Source: Epiperipatus broadwayi
Lineage: Eukaryota; Onychophora; Udeonychophora; Euonychophora; Peripatidae
Direction: 5' to 3'
NCBI GenBank assembly: GCA_028023455.1
Contig: JAQFVV010000031.1
Span: forward strand, 4,094,001 to 4,158,000
Length of the DNA stretch: 64,000 bases
The notes below the pieces were generated by a model. That model was not told where the DNA came from, ran no database searches, and saw only the letters and a list, made by a program, of their open reading frames with translations. This document shows, in pieces, positions 11,432 through 22,846 of the stretch (position 1 is the stretch's first letter; each line of letters opens with the position of its first letter). The translations under genes were made by a program, and so were the position numbers.

Positions 11432-13689
11432 ATTGGTTATAATACGTACATATATGTTAGTATAATTTACCAAATCTGAAATTTACGATTAAACTTATTT
11501 TAGTATTTAATTAAAAATATGTAGCTAGATAAGTTGTTTTTTTTTTTTTTGTCTTAATTCATATACTTTTGAAATTACAGAATCTAAAAATATATAATAA
11601 AGATTTACTTTAGTATATAGTGTGAGCTATAAAGTCAGAAAAAGATTGAGTAGTTTACGTAAATTTATCAAAATTCTAATTTACTTTTGATTTATTGCAG
11701 TGAGCAAAGATCATATCCAATTAATAAATTACAAACTCTTTTAAAATGATGTTTGCGTCTTTGTTCGCCATTTTTTTACTCTTCCTTTTAATATATTTTT
11801 TCAAAATAGTCCCTTCCTCTTTCTTCTTTCTTTCCTTCTATTTCCCCCAAATTTCTTTGTGTCTCTTTAAAAATATGATTTTATTTTTCTCCCAAAAAAT
11901 GAGACCTTACCATTCTTTTCCCATTATAAAAATTTCAGGTTACTAATTTTATTTACTCACTTATTTTCCACGGCTTTCTCCCACCAACTTCTAAAAGACT
12001 CATAAACTTCTTTCTTTCTTTTTTATTTGTTTGATATTTAAGTTCGTATTCCAAATTAAATATTTAATAAGTTTTTTTTATTAAATACAATATTTATATT
12101 TATAAAATAACTGAATGGTTAATTAGGAGTCCAAATGACATCCCAGCACTAGAAGCAATAAAGCTTTGATGCAGGAATCTAGCTTTTGAGTAAATCACTC
12201 TATCTTTGAATTGAAACTCATAGTTTAATTATACATACTGTAGGCATTTGTTTAATTAAATCTTTTATAATATACATAGAATATTTCTTTTATTTTATTT
12301 TTTACACTTTAATACAAAGAAGATTAGGAAATGAAACACTTTTAAATAATTAAAATGAGAAAGGTTATATATTTTATATGAGACACACCTTATGATAACT
12401 TCTCTTTGAATATAAAAAATTAAAAAAGAAATTTAATAAAAAAAGCTTACTGTTAATGTATTTTTTTCAATCTTTCTGCCTTACCAATTTGTGCTATGCG
12501 TGTGTACATATATATATATGTTTATACTCTATCAGAAAACGGGTTTGATCATCATCAGTGATGGCATGCAATTAGTTTTTACCAGCCTTTAATAAAAATA
12601 ATCATAGCATCTTGAGTTCAAATTTATACAAAAGCAATAGTTCTGATATTAATGTATGTATATACCATATTTAAAGAAATTATTCACTTATGCTTTAAAA
12701 AAAGAAGTCAAAATTTTCTTCTTAGGTGTAGAGCAAAAAAAAAAAATCCACTTAAAATTACATTTGTTTGTTATAAAAATGTATTCGTTTTTCATGTAAA
12801 AAAGTTTGTAAAAATGAGGTCTAAAATTGTATTATTCCTTTTTGCATATCAAGTATGAAAACAACCTTTAAATTGAAACTGATTCAAGAAATTGATAGAT
12901 GGAGTTTCTGGAGCAAATTGCTAAATAGTTGAGTTTAAAAAATAAACAACACAACTTACATAGCTAGAAAAGCTGTAAGGTATTTCAGAGCTACATTACA
13001 ATTAAAAATTATGGTTTATCATGGACAACTATTTTTAGATAATAATAACAGTAAAAATATACGATACCATTTTTAGATTTTCAAAATGCATTATGAGAGA
13101 GTTTATATATACTGGGGGGGGGGGGGGGATAAAAAATCTTTAGATCTAGTATTAAAAATATTTATATATTTAAAAATGAAAATATTGTTTATTACTATTG
13201 AACTAATAATTATATAATTTATAAAAGCTAATAAATGTTTGAAATTTTTTTTAGGTTGATCAGAGATATGGTTACAAAAATAGTTTATATAAAAAAAGAT
13301 TAATTAATTCATGAACAATAGCTAGGTTAATGATATTATTATGTATCCTCTTATTTGTAGAAGTTGTATATTTCAAAACAATATCCAAATAGAAATTTTA
13401 ATAAAGAAGTTTGTTTATTAAAAAGTAAAACAGGTTACAGCTCAGATATTTAAATAGTGAGTTATAAAGGGGATGGAGAGGATAAAGCCTTTATGATAAA
13501 ATAAACGATTTGATGGTACGAGTTACAGTGAAAAAAAATTGTCAGATTTTTAAAAGTCAAAGGGTTATTTTAACAATGGTAAGAGAAAATAATTGGATAA
13601 ATCAATACTTTTTATTAACAATGTCTTCATAGTTCTTCTAAATTCTTTTCTTCCTCCTCTGTTTTTGCTGTTTTCATATATAATATTGA
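11432..13689. other. AT-rich region with simple repeats
   Basis: Contains a (TA)n tract near 12508-12520 and a G homopolymer of about 15 at 13115-13129, plus scattered T runs. The ORFs at 11746 and 12652 are low-complexity F/L/K-rich frames with no domain. No gene is supported. Confidence 0.5.
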
Positions 13690-13905
13690 ATTTCAAAAAT
13701 CTTACACCTTTCACTTTTCAGCAAAAAAAAACTTTTATTATTGATTACAGTTTCAACTATATCATGTAATCTTCATCAGATCTTGTTCTAAAAGAAGAGA
13801 ATAAGATTTGATGAAGACTGCATGGTACAGTCGAAACTGTAATCAATAATAAAAGTTTTTTTTGCTGACAAGTGAAAAGTGTACGATTTTTGAAATTCAT
13901 TATTA
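13690..13905. repeat. Palindromic MITE-like element with hammerhead-like loops
   Basis: The whole 215 bp folds on itself. The left arm (GAATTTCAAAAATCTTACAC ... ACTTTTATTATTGATTACAG) pairs with the right arm (CTGTAATCAATAATAAAAGT ... GATTTTTGAAATTC). Near the centre each strand carries (C/T)TGATGA-A, a 5-bp stem with a CATGRTA loop, then GAAAC: GACTG/CAGTC on the plus strand, GATTA/TAGTT on the minus strand. The stem differs by compatible changes, including a full G-C to A-T swap. Confidence 0.75.
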
Positions 13906-15167
13906 ACAATGTCTTTGTTGGCTGCTACTCAAAATAAAAATAAACTTTCATTTTAGATTATAGTTGAAGAATATATAAAGAAAAAATATAATGACAACTG
14001 TATTATTTATTTTAATTTGATATTCATTAAAAATTGAATTAGTGGGAGTTACTTAAGTCTAAGATAATTAATTAAGATCTTAAGTTTTCAATTCTGATTA
14101 AATAAGAGATCAAACTTTAAGTGAATCTAGCATCTACTCTGGTTATATTGCTTATGTTAGGCTGTATAAGAAAATAGTTAGATGTTTAAGTTTGAAATCT
14201 ATTAATTTGACAATTCTTGCTTGTAATTATTTTTTTATGAAAATGTTTTTAATAAGAAATTTGAAAAGTGAGGAAATAATTATAATGAAAATGAAATAAA
14301 AGAAAAAGTGTTTTCTATAATTAGTAATCCAGCTCTATTAACCAGTGTAAAATAGAATTTAATTCTTCTATAGAAATAAAATTTATAAAGACATTTGTTT
14401 TAAATTTGTTAAAAGATAAAATAAGATTTCAACTTATAGGTATAAATGGAATAATTTGAAGAATTTAAAGGTAGGGTCAATGATCAGTTAGCTTTAATGT
14501 CTTATCTACATATTATTGTTGAACTGAAAATTCACAAAAAAGATATTGAGACTGCTGGAATATATTACTTTAATGAGGATTTACACTAATGATAAAGCTA
14601 ACTGGTTGGTCAAATCAAATTATTTATTTTAATGTTTACACCATTGACATACATAATATCTATAACATTATGAATATTGTGGCAATTATTTTGGGATAGA
14701 AACAATGATTTACATATGGAACAAAATGAAGCAAGAAAGAATGTGAAAATGAATTTCTTACCTAGAGAAGTAATTTGGTATTTGAAAGCATGATTATATA
14801 CAATGGTAGAATAATTAGAACAAGTAATAATCCATTCTGATACTCTAACTATCTTGAGTAATCAGTGGACAAAAATTATCAGACAAAATCCAGCAGTTAT
14901 AAATTGGAAATGTTGGAATTAATAGCTAGTATCCATAGATAACTCAAAACTGCAATAGATAGTTTTAGGACAGAGTAATAGAGTAGATTAATAGTCTTAT
15001 TACAGATGATAAATACAAACTGAGAGAGTTGTCATTTGTTTGCTAGATATTACTCTAATATAATCAGATATTGTGTTGATGAAATGGAAGAGACGTTTGA
15101 CTTTTATTAGTGAATTTGTGTATTTTTAATTATTTTATTCTAAAATTTCTTCGAAAAGGATTTGCTA
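13906..15167. other. No recognisable feature
   Basis: AT-rich, with faint protein-like plus-strand frames around 14460-14590 but no family motif. It may be an unidentified decayed element. Confidence 0.4.
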
Positions 15168-16551
15168 TGTCTGAGGTCTCTAAAGACCAATCAGATAGTG
15201 AAAAACTTCTTTTTTTTACTTTAATGCAATGCATTAGAGTAATTTTATAATAACATTTACTCACAATTTTCACACTGACGTTTTTGACAGATAACATGCA
15301 AACAAATTAAAGCTAACATTACTGCATAACAAATATAAATTTGAATACACTATTTAGGAGAGAATTTTTTGTTACAAAGTTCTTCTGACATTTATTATAC
15401 AGAGCAAAATACTTAATCCTTCTGCATAATGGAAGATTTCTTTGTTCTCATTTACTTTAATCTTTCAACTTCCACTTGAATTACAATATAATAAATTTGA
15501 TCTCATTTGATAGAAATTTTTGTTTAGAAATTAAGTACATTTTTAAAAAATCATATTTGATTTTCAGAATTATTTTAAAAATTAAATTTTAATCAAAACA
15601 AAGCACTGTTTCATCATCAAATTTCAGGTGGAGCAGATTCAATTTGCAAAATGAACAAAATCTTTTTTGTTTAATGTTTATTTTAAAAATCTGAACAAAT
15701 TATTTTTAATAATTGGTAAGTCAATCAAATTATGCTTTAAATGTTTACAATTCATTAGTATTTTTTTATGATATTGTTGAATGTTATTACAGATTATTTA
15801 GTGATGACATTTTCTAGACCATTGAATTTCCCATGGATATAATCACCATAGTGATTTTACTCAGAAGAATATAAATTTTTATATTTAAAAATAAAACATT
15901 TCTGTAAAAAATAAATAAGTAATAAAATATATTTTTGATTTCCAATAATTATTATACAATTTCTATACAAAAATAATCATAAACTTTCAACAAAATCAAG
16001 TTTTTAGACCATCGTAATATTTTCTTGAAGTAATCTCGCAAAGCTGAGATTGCCAAATATATAAAAGGCACCCATCCCTATACAGTTCAAAAAACTTTGA
16101 AGATCCACTTATTTGAAAATCCTGACATTTTTTTTGATTTTTTTTTTAAATTAATATTTTAAAGCTGCAAAAAAATTGTTTGCAAAATTTTTCAGTAAAG
16201 GGCAAAAAATGGAAATTTAATTTTTTGACTTCCATCCAAGAAAATATCATAATGAAAAACCGCATGACTAAGCTTTATTTGGAATCCATCTCCAAACATA
16301 CCTTGCAGCTTTTATAATTTCAGTACTATTATAACTAATACTTCAACATTTTCCAGTTAATTACTGTGCAGTTAATTTTTTGCAAAGTATTTAATAGTTT
16401 TTTTTTACGTTGTACATAGGCATAGGCAGTGCTCTTTTTATTAGTTTTCTAGAGTGAATTAAGAAGTAGTCAAGACTGAAATAATTAGTGTGCATTGAGA
16501 TAAGTAGACTTCATTTATCTAATATATGTATGTGCAATTGCAGATATTTCA
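15168..16551 (-). repeat. 3' LTR of the gypsy element, split by an insertion
   Basis: Positions 15168-15413 match 20581-20790 (GTCTCT-AAGACCAATCA, ACATTTACTCACAATTTTCA and TTAGGAGAGAATTTT). Positions 16268-16551 match 20791-21023 (TAAGCTTT-TTCGGAATCCAT and TTAGTTTTCTAGAGTGAATT). The 850 bp between them (15414-16267) are absent from the other LTR and are a later insertion that I cannot identify. It shows a faint TAA duplication at its ends (ACTTAA and CTAAGC). Confidence 0.8.
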
Positions 16552-16559
16552 GTCCTCTC

Positions 16560-17480
16560 TCGACTTTAGAAAATCTTTATATTTAATTGGGTGTCAATCA
16601 ACAGTTTGAAGTGATTATATTAGTATCTTTTATGAGAATAGTTTGATTTGGCTGTTGATTTGTAAGCAGTTTCATCTTAATTTGTCCAATTAATTCTAAG
16701 CTTGAACTATTATCAGGATTATGCCATAGCATATTTGTTTTGATTGCTTGATCCTCAAATGTTTTGTCTTGGTGTCTCTCAAATGAAGTATCATTATAAC
16801 AATGGCAAAGGTGATTTTTATGTCTTTTTAATTCCTTCCCATTTTGAAATTTCACTAATCTCATTTACCTCAAAATCACTTTTATTATGTTTTAAAAGAT
16901 CGCGTATCCACACGTTTCGCCTGATAGAAATTTTATAAAAGTTTGTTTTTTAATTTTGTTACTAGGGAGTAGCAATTTAGATAAGTGAATAGGAAAGGAA
17001 CAACAAATCACTAATTCTGCTGGCATTTTATTTGTCACAGTGATAAGTGTGAAGTGCTAATGGTATATTGCTTCTACTAAAGCTTTTGTAATATTTTTAA
17101 AATATTTTTTCAATACATGTTTTAAATGTTATATCTCAGCAGTCCCATTATTCTCTGAATGGTAACTGGGAATAAGGCTATGTTTAATTCCTTTCTAAAC
17201 TTTTGGAGTGTAAAACTGGTACTTTCTGTTGCAACTAACTCAGGGAATCAATGCATAGCAAAAATTTTGTTAAGGCTGTTTGTACTCTTCACTAACTTAT
17301 ATTCAGTCCAGTAAGAGTAAGCATTTATTAAGACTGATATCATATAGTCATTAAAAGGCCCAGCATGGGCAAGATGGATATGAATCCAAGGAGCTATAAA
17401 CTTTTTGCATGATTCAAATTGCTTGGTTGACAACTTAGCAGTTTGTTGGCAATTGTGCCCTATTTTTATCATTTTTTTTT
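16560..17480 (-). pseudogene. Gypsy integrase remnant
   Basis: The frame at 17472-17248 reads CKKFIAPWIHIHLAHAGPF then INAYSYWTEYKLVKSTNS. This fits the integrase core 'PWxRIHIDFAGPF...VDAYSKWPEV...STTS', although the first catalytic D is replaced in LAHAGPF. Downstream, 17240-17150 reads ESTSFTLQKFRKELNI and TIQRIMGLLRYN, eroded forms of 'DNGTSFTSxEF' and 'YHPxxNGxAER'. The frame at 16864-16598 is the C-terminal tail. It sits after RNase H, as in gypsy elements. Confidence 0.75.
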
Positions 17481-17899
17481 ATGTCACCAGTTAAACTTGG
17501 CCACCATACATATGATTAAGCTAATGCTTTCGTATTGATTATTCTGGGATAACCTTGATGTAACAAGTTAAATATATGTATTCTGTCTCAAGGTGGGCTG
17601 AGCATGTGATCAATGATCAACACACCATTACATACAGAAAGTCCATCGTGCAAATTTCAGATCGATTTATTAACTTCGGGAGGGCCAACTTTTGCACAGA
17701 TGAATTTAATCCATTTTATAAGTTGTATATATCCTTTATTATGTTGGGTTCAATTAGCTGTAATAGCACTGTTTATACTAGAATTCATTGAGTCAATGTA
17801 ACTATTTTCTTAATTATGATTTCCTTCTCTGTTTTGTCAGGTAATCGGAATAAAGCATTGGCATGAACAATTTCTTTTCCTGGCTTGTAGACTAAACTA

Positions 17900-19330
17900 T
17901 AATCATAACTGGAGAGTATCATTAATCCAATGTAACATTTGTTGACTTACATGTTTGGAATTTTTTTTCTTTTTGCCTAAAATACTCATTAGGGGGTGAT
18001 GGTCTGTATAGATTTGAAATATTCTCCAATAAATATATTGGTAAAAAAATTTTAATTACAAAGATAATGACCAAACTTTCCTTGTTAATCTGGCTATAAT
18101 TTTTCTCTGTGGTCAAGACTCTGGAGATATAAGCAATCAGACATTTGCTTCCATAGCAGGGGTGAGATATAATGGCTACAACATCATATTCAGATGCATC
18201 TATTGTTATGATTAACTCAAGATCATTACAGTTGTGAACCAGTAAATTTTCAAAGTTAATAGATCCTTAGTATTTTTAAGGACCTTGTCATGTTTGCTAG
18301 TCCAAGTCCAACTTTGTTTTTTTTTTTTGAAAAGTTGATACAAGGGTGATAAACAATATTTCTTTTTTATAAAGCTCTCATAAAAGTTTAAAAGTCAGAT
18401 AAACATATGCAATTTTTTTATGTTTTTAGCTTTTTCAGCATTTTTTTATTACTTTTGCTAGTCCAAGTCCAACATTGTTGTTTTTTTTTGAAAAGTTGGT
18501 ACAAGGGTGATAAACAATATTTCTTTTTCATAAAGCTCTCATAAAAGTTTAAAAGTCAGATAAACACCTGTAATTCTTTTACGTTTTTAGCCTTTTCAGC
18601 ATTTTTTTATTACTTTTACTTCACCTGGATCTGGATAATGGCCATTAGCATTTATGATGTGTCCCAGAAATTTTATTTCTTTCTTGGAATATACATCTTT
18701 TAAATTAATTTTGGCTTTTACAACAATTTTGAGCAGAAAATGTCCAGCCATTCCTCTAACTCAACTTTGGTTGTGGCCGTGATCAAAATATCATCTAAAT
18801 AAGGGAATTACATCAGTTATAGTTCTAAAGAGCATATTTATTTTTGCCTGGAGGATGTTCAGCACAATGGAAATATCATAGGGTTATTTATTACATTTGT
18901 ATAGTTTCTTATGGGTGGTTAAAGTTAAGAGTTATTACTAGTATCTTGTTGAAAGTAGTTTTCAAATCTATTTTTGCAAAAAAAAAATGGCCAGTTGTAG
19001 TAATTCCAGTACTTCACATATACTAGGGTGAGCTTTTGTTTAAGTGCTTATTTAACATAACTCTATAGACTCCATATAATCATAATTTTCTATCAGTTTT
19101 AACAATTATGACTATAGGTGCGGCCCAAGCAGAGTCTTCATTGGGTGTAATACTTCCTTAAAGACAAATTCACTCAGTGTTTTTTTTTAATTTCTCTCTC
19201 AAAACAAACAGTACTTTATGGAGCTTACATAGAATTGGTCATGGGTTTCTCATTAATTCAATGTTAATTGATCTGGTTCTTAGTTCAGCAGATCCAGATT
19301 TAAATAATCCAGGGTATCTTTTCTTCATAA
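17900..19330 (-). pseudogene. Gypsy reverse transcriptase and RNase H remnant
   Basis: Near 18770-18800 the minus strand reads FPYLDDILITATT, the YxDD catalytic motif of a gypsy RT. Around 18060-18245 it reads LIITIDASEYDVVAIIS then LIAYISRVLTTEKNYSQINK, an RNase H domain with the DAS catalytic start. Frames are interrupted by stops and shifts. A 161-bp direct duplication lies inside it at 18297-18618. Confidence 0.8.
18297..18618. repeat. 161-bp tandem duplication inside the gypsy RT region
   Basis: Two head-to-tail copies start at GCTAGTCCAAGTCCAAC (about 18296 and 18457) and share GTACAAGGGTGATAAACAAT and TAAAAGTCAGATAAACA. They differ at only a few sites, so the duplication is younger than the element. 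It breaks the RT domain. Confidence 0.85.
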
Positions 19331-19469
19331 GAGTTTCCACATGAAATTTATTTAGGACATTTATATAAACTCTCAAGAGATTCAACCCAGTTTCTTCCCA
19401 GCAGTGGACTAAAATCTTTATTTACTGCATACAATGTAAAAAATCATCACCTCAAATTTAGCCTTACAG

Positions 19470-20160
19470 GGACCATGACTTTACCTTGAATGTCAACTTT
19501 ATTTCTATTAATCCCAGTGGCCATCACATCAGACTTTGTTATATGTACAGTCTTTTTAAGGTTTTTACTTATTTTTATCCATTCTTTGTATAAAATCACT
19601 GACAATCCCGCTCTACTATCAATTTTCAGAGTGACTTGTTTCCATAGATTTCCACAACTAGTAAAATGTGATCTACTTTGCTATCATTTAGGATTTTTAT
19701 GATGGCTTTCTTATATTCAATCTCTCCCCAAGATTTGTAGTCCAGTTTTTTGTTATTTGGTAGTGCATGATAAACTGCAAACAAGTGCTAAATGTCCATT
19801 TAAAACACAATTTCTACATATGTCATCCTTGTGTTTACAATTAACTTTTGAATGTTCAGGTTTTTCACATTAATAATATGTCTTCCCTTTTTTCTCTCTG
19901 CTGGGAAATAGTAAATTTCTTTTTAATTTTTCTTTAATCAAAGATATTTTCTCTTAATTGTTGAAGCAATCCATACTCAGAGGTGTTCTCAGCATAGACT
20001 CCTGGGCAACACCCTTATCCATTGAGAGTGTCCAGTTTAAATTTGGATCACTCAAGAGTACTTTTCTAAAACTGTCATCTACCATTTCATGCAAAAATTG
20101 TTCCAGTAAAGAATCACATGAATTCCGGTCCAAACTCACAATCTTTCGATAACTTTCTTA
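19470..20160 (-). pseudogene. Gypsy gag (zinc knuckle) and protease remnant
   Basis: The minus strand at 20139-19954 encodes SLLEQFLHEMVDDSFRKVLL, typical of gag capsid ends. A CCHC zinc knuckle CRNCVLNGHLALVC (C-x2-C-x4-H-x4-C) follows near 19830-19785. The protease region near 19620-19490 reads VTLKIDSRAGLSVI; the catalytic D-(S/T)-G is altered to D-S-R. The tail ATGINRNKVDIQGKV fits the protease flap side. The order gag-protease-RT supports the Ty3/gypsy call. Confidence 0.75.
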
Positions 20161-20580
20161 AAGAAAGATCATAGTCTACATATTTTTCATGTAGTAATTG
20201 CTTCTGATTTCTAAATCTAAGCTGTGCCACCATTTATTTACTCTCAGTGCAAAATAATCATTTAAAACTTTTATGACTTCCTTACATGAAAGTTGCTTCA
20301 GATGTTTGGAGTCTGTTAGTTTGTTGCAAATTGAATGACGTGTAATCCTGCAAGGTAAAAGAATATAGACACTTTAAGATGTTCATTTTCTACTATGTTT
20401 ATGAACATGTAGCACTCTACATGCTCTACATAGCTCCTCCACAAATCTGTGTTACTAATGTAAAATCCTTGAATCATTGAATTTAGTGCCACCATTAAAT
20501 AAAGTATAAAATTTTCACTAGTCTATGATATAATTTTTTTTTAACTGCTCTGCCTACTATTGATTTGTGCCACTCTGCTC

Positions 20581-21023
20581 TGTATGATGGTCTCTGAAGA
20601 CCAATCATGCCCTAGAGTAATTTTACAATAATGTTTATTCACAATTTTCACACTGTTTTTTTATAGATAGCATGCAGACAAATTAAAGCTAACATTAATG
20701 CATAACAAATACTATAAATTTGAATACTCTATTTAGGAGAGAATTTTCTGCTACAAAGTTCTTCTGCCATTTATACAAAGTAAAACACCTAAGCTTTGTT
20801 CGGAATCCATCTCTGAACATACCTTGCATCTTTTATAACTTCAATACCATTATAATACTAATACCCTGACACTTCCCAGTTAATTGATATGAAGTAGGCA
20901 GTGCTCTCTTTATTAGTTTTCTAGAGTGAATTAAAAAATAATCAACACTGAAACAATTAGTGTGCATTGAGGTAAAAAGACTTGATTTAACTAATGTATG
21001 TATGTGTAATCGCAGACATTTCA
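20581..21023 (-). repeat. 5' LTR of the gypsy element
   Basis: A 443-bp LTR matching the split copy at 15168-16551 and free of the 850-bp insertion. On the element strand it begins TGAAATGTCTGCGATTACAC and ends ACCATCATACA. Confidence 0.8.
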
Positions 21024-21129
21024 GGACTGTTTTTTAAACATAAGTTTACAATTGTTTGGACATTAAATATTCATTTATGCACAATTTATTACAAACATTT
21101 TCATGTATGGATTTTAGAGTTTTCTTTCC

Positions 21130-22250
21130 TTTGATAATGGGCAAAACTCTCCATACAGTAGTGCCACCCTGTGCCAACCAGGGTAATCAATGGATGCAAG
21201 AAGGCTTGTGCATAAAATCCCCATCTAGTGCCTATTCATCCAATATCCTCAGACTAGTTTCTGGCTTGTGGCCTTCATCAGTGAGGGGTCTTGGATATGA
21301 GATCACTGCAGCTATATCTTAGGGTCTAATGCTAGATCTTAGGATCTAATGCAACCCTCCAGCAGCCACTTTTATCTCTACTTAACTACAAAACTATGAG
21401 AATGAAATTGAAAACGCAATAATATTTTCAATCTAAGCTCTATAGTTTATATAGTCACAGCCATAGCCACCACTATCCTATTATGCAGGATTGGTGTTAA
21501 ACCACTAAACATCACATGATCACCATCTCTTATGTTAGCACATAACTTATTAAACAGGCAAAACTGTCCATATAGTAGTGCCACCTTGTGCCAACCAGAG
21601 TAATCAAGGGATGCCAGAAGGCTTGTGCATAAAATCACCATATAGTGCCTACTCATTCAAAATCCACAGAATAGTTTCTGGCTTGTGGCCTTCGTTAGTG
21701 AGGAGCCTTGAATCTGAGAGTACCGCACCTACTGTATGGAGAGTTTTGCCTGTTTAATAACAGTTATAAGAGATAGTGATCATGTGATGTTTAGTGTTTT
21801 AACACCAATCCTGCCTAATAGGATAGTGGTGGCTATGGTTGTTTTGTTAAAGAGCCAAAGAGAATGGGTGCTGAATTGAGTTCACACCCATATGACTATA
21901 TAAGCTATTGAGCTTAGATTGAAAATATTGTGTTTTCAATTTCATTCTCATAGTTTTGTAGTTAAGTAGAGATAAAAGGTGGCTGCTGGAGAGTTGAATT
22001 AGATCCTAAGATCTAGGTGCAGTGCTCTCTGACCCAAGGCTTCTCACAGAAGGCCACAAGCCAGAAGCTAGTCTAGGGATATCGGATGAGTAGGCACTGG
22101 ATGAAGAGTTTATGCACAAGCCTTCTGGCATCCATTGATTACTCTGGTTGGCACAGGGTGGCACTACTGTATGGAGAGTTTTGCCTGTTTAATAACAGTT
22201 ATGAGCTAGCATAGAAGATGGCGATCATGTGATGTTCAGTGGCATTCTTT
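21130..22250. repeat. Compound foldback element, three related units
   Basis: Three copies of a unit that begins GGCAAAACT-TCCATA-AGTAG and contains TAGTTTCTGGCTTGTGGCC. Copy 1 (21139-21558) and partial copy 2 (21559-21730) face the same way; copy 3 (about 21730-22250) is inverted, so copies 1 and 3 form a hairpin. The same family is found at 63000-63510 and as a fragment at 41773-41810. Each unit carries the hammerhead-like module described in a separate entry. The ORFs here are not coding. Confidence 0.8.
21243..21298 (-). ncRNA. Hammerhead-like motif, class 2 (best copy)
   Basis: Minus strand: distal helix I AUAUCC pairs with GGAUAU; proximal helix I UCA pairs with UGA. The core CUGAUGA is complete. 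Helix II is GGC/GCC with a CACAA loop, closed by an unusual A-A pair. GAAA follows, then a short helix III AC/GU around UA, and C17 at the predicted cleavage site (AGUC/UGAGG). All strictly needed core bases are present; the A-A closing pair and 3-bp helix II are atypical. Related but eroded copies lie at 21655-21715, 22025-22090 and 63085-63137. Confidence 0.5.
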
Positions 22251-22846
22251 TGATAAATAGTAGAATTTGGAAGTTTAAACAAATCTTGAAATGTGGGGTG
22301 ATGGGAAGGAGGTTTATTAACAATAAGTGATTAAGAAAGACTAAATGAGAACCCTGTTTCAGGAATGAAGAAAGATGAATACTTTTATGAAGGCTATGAA
22401 TATGAGGCATGGATCCTCGAAAACGTTAAGCCGATAAACTTTAATACTAATTAATATCTTCTCTAATTAACAATTATATATTTTACATATAGTGAGAAGT
22501 AAAGCTATATTTAGTAGTTTAAAGAACATGATGAACAACCAAGTATTTTTCCTATTTAGAGCATATTGATATTGCATAGATTTGAAATATTAAGTTTTTA
22601 GGCACCAAAGCTCTTGAGCAATAATATAGCTTGAGTGTCACCATCCAAATATTTTCAATATTTAATTGTAACTTTATTTTTAAAAGTTTTCAATTTTATT
22701 TTTATAATTATTTAACATTCTTCAAATAAAATAGACATTTTAAAAAATACAAATTAATAATCATCAAGATGACAAAATAAAATCGGATGTAGCGTTTATT
22801 TCTATATAAAATGCGATATTATTTATGAGAAATATTCATAGATATA
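22251..22846. other. No recognisable feature
   Basis: AT-rich spacer between two repeat elements; no gene or repeat arm found. Confidence 0.5.

Larger units (their letters stand above)
15168..21023 (-). mobile_element. Ty3/gypsy-type LTR retrotransposon, decayed
   Basis: Minus-strand element bounded by two related LTRs. The internal part (about 16552-20580) keeps the gypsy order gag, protease, RT, RNase H, integrase, reading from right to left. LTR ends are TG...CA on the element strand (TGAAAT...ACA). A purine-rich tract (GTCGAGAGAGGAC) lies just inside the 3' LTR. The bases inside the 5' LTR read GAGCAGAGTGGCACAA, and no primer-binding site could be assigned. No target duplication matches at the outer ends (TGCTA versus GGACT). 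Frames are broken many times, so the element is dead, and its LTRs differ clearly, so it is old. Confidence 0.85.

Noticed and set aside
13115-13129. G homopolymer as a regulatory or G-quadruplex site
   Set aside because: A single run of G, like the C run at 56941, is more likely a slippage-prone simple repeat and may have sequencing error.
17576-17801. Plus-strand ORFs in the gypsy integrase region
   Set aside because: They are shadows of the minus-strand integrase frame, which shows conserved integrase blocks.
21130-22250. CRISPR-like or satellite array
   Set aside because: The repeats are three long units in mixed orientation, which is a foldback transposon pattern in a eukaryotic genome.
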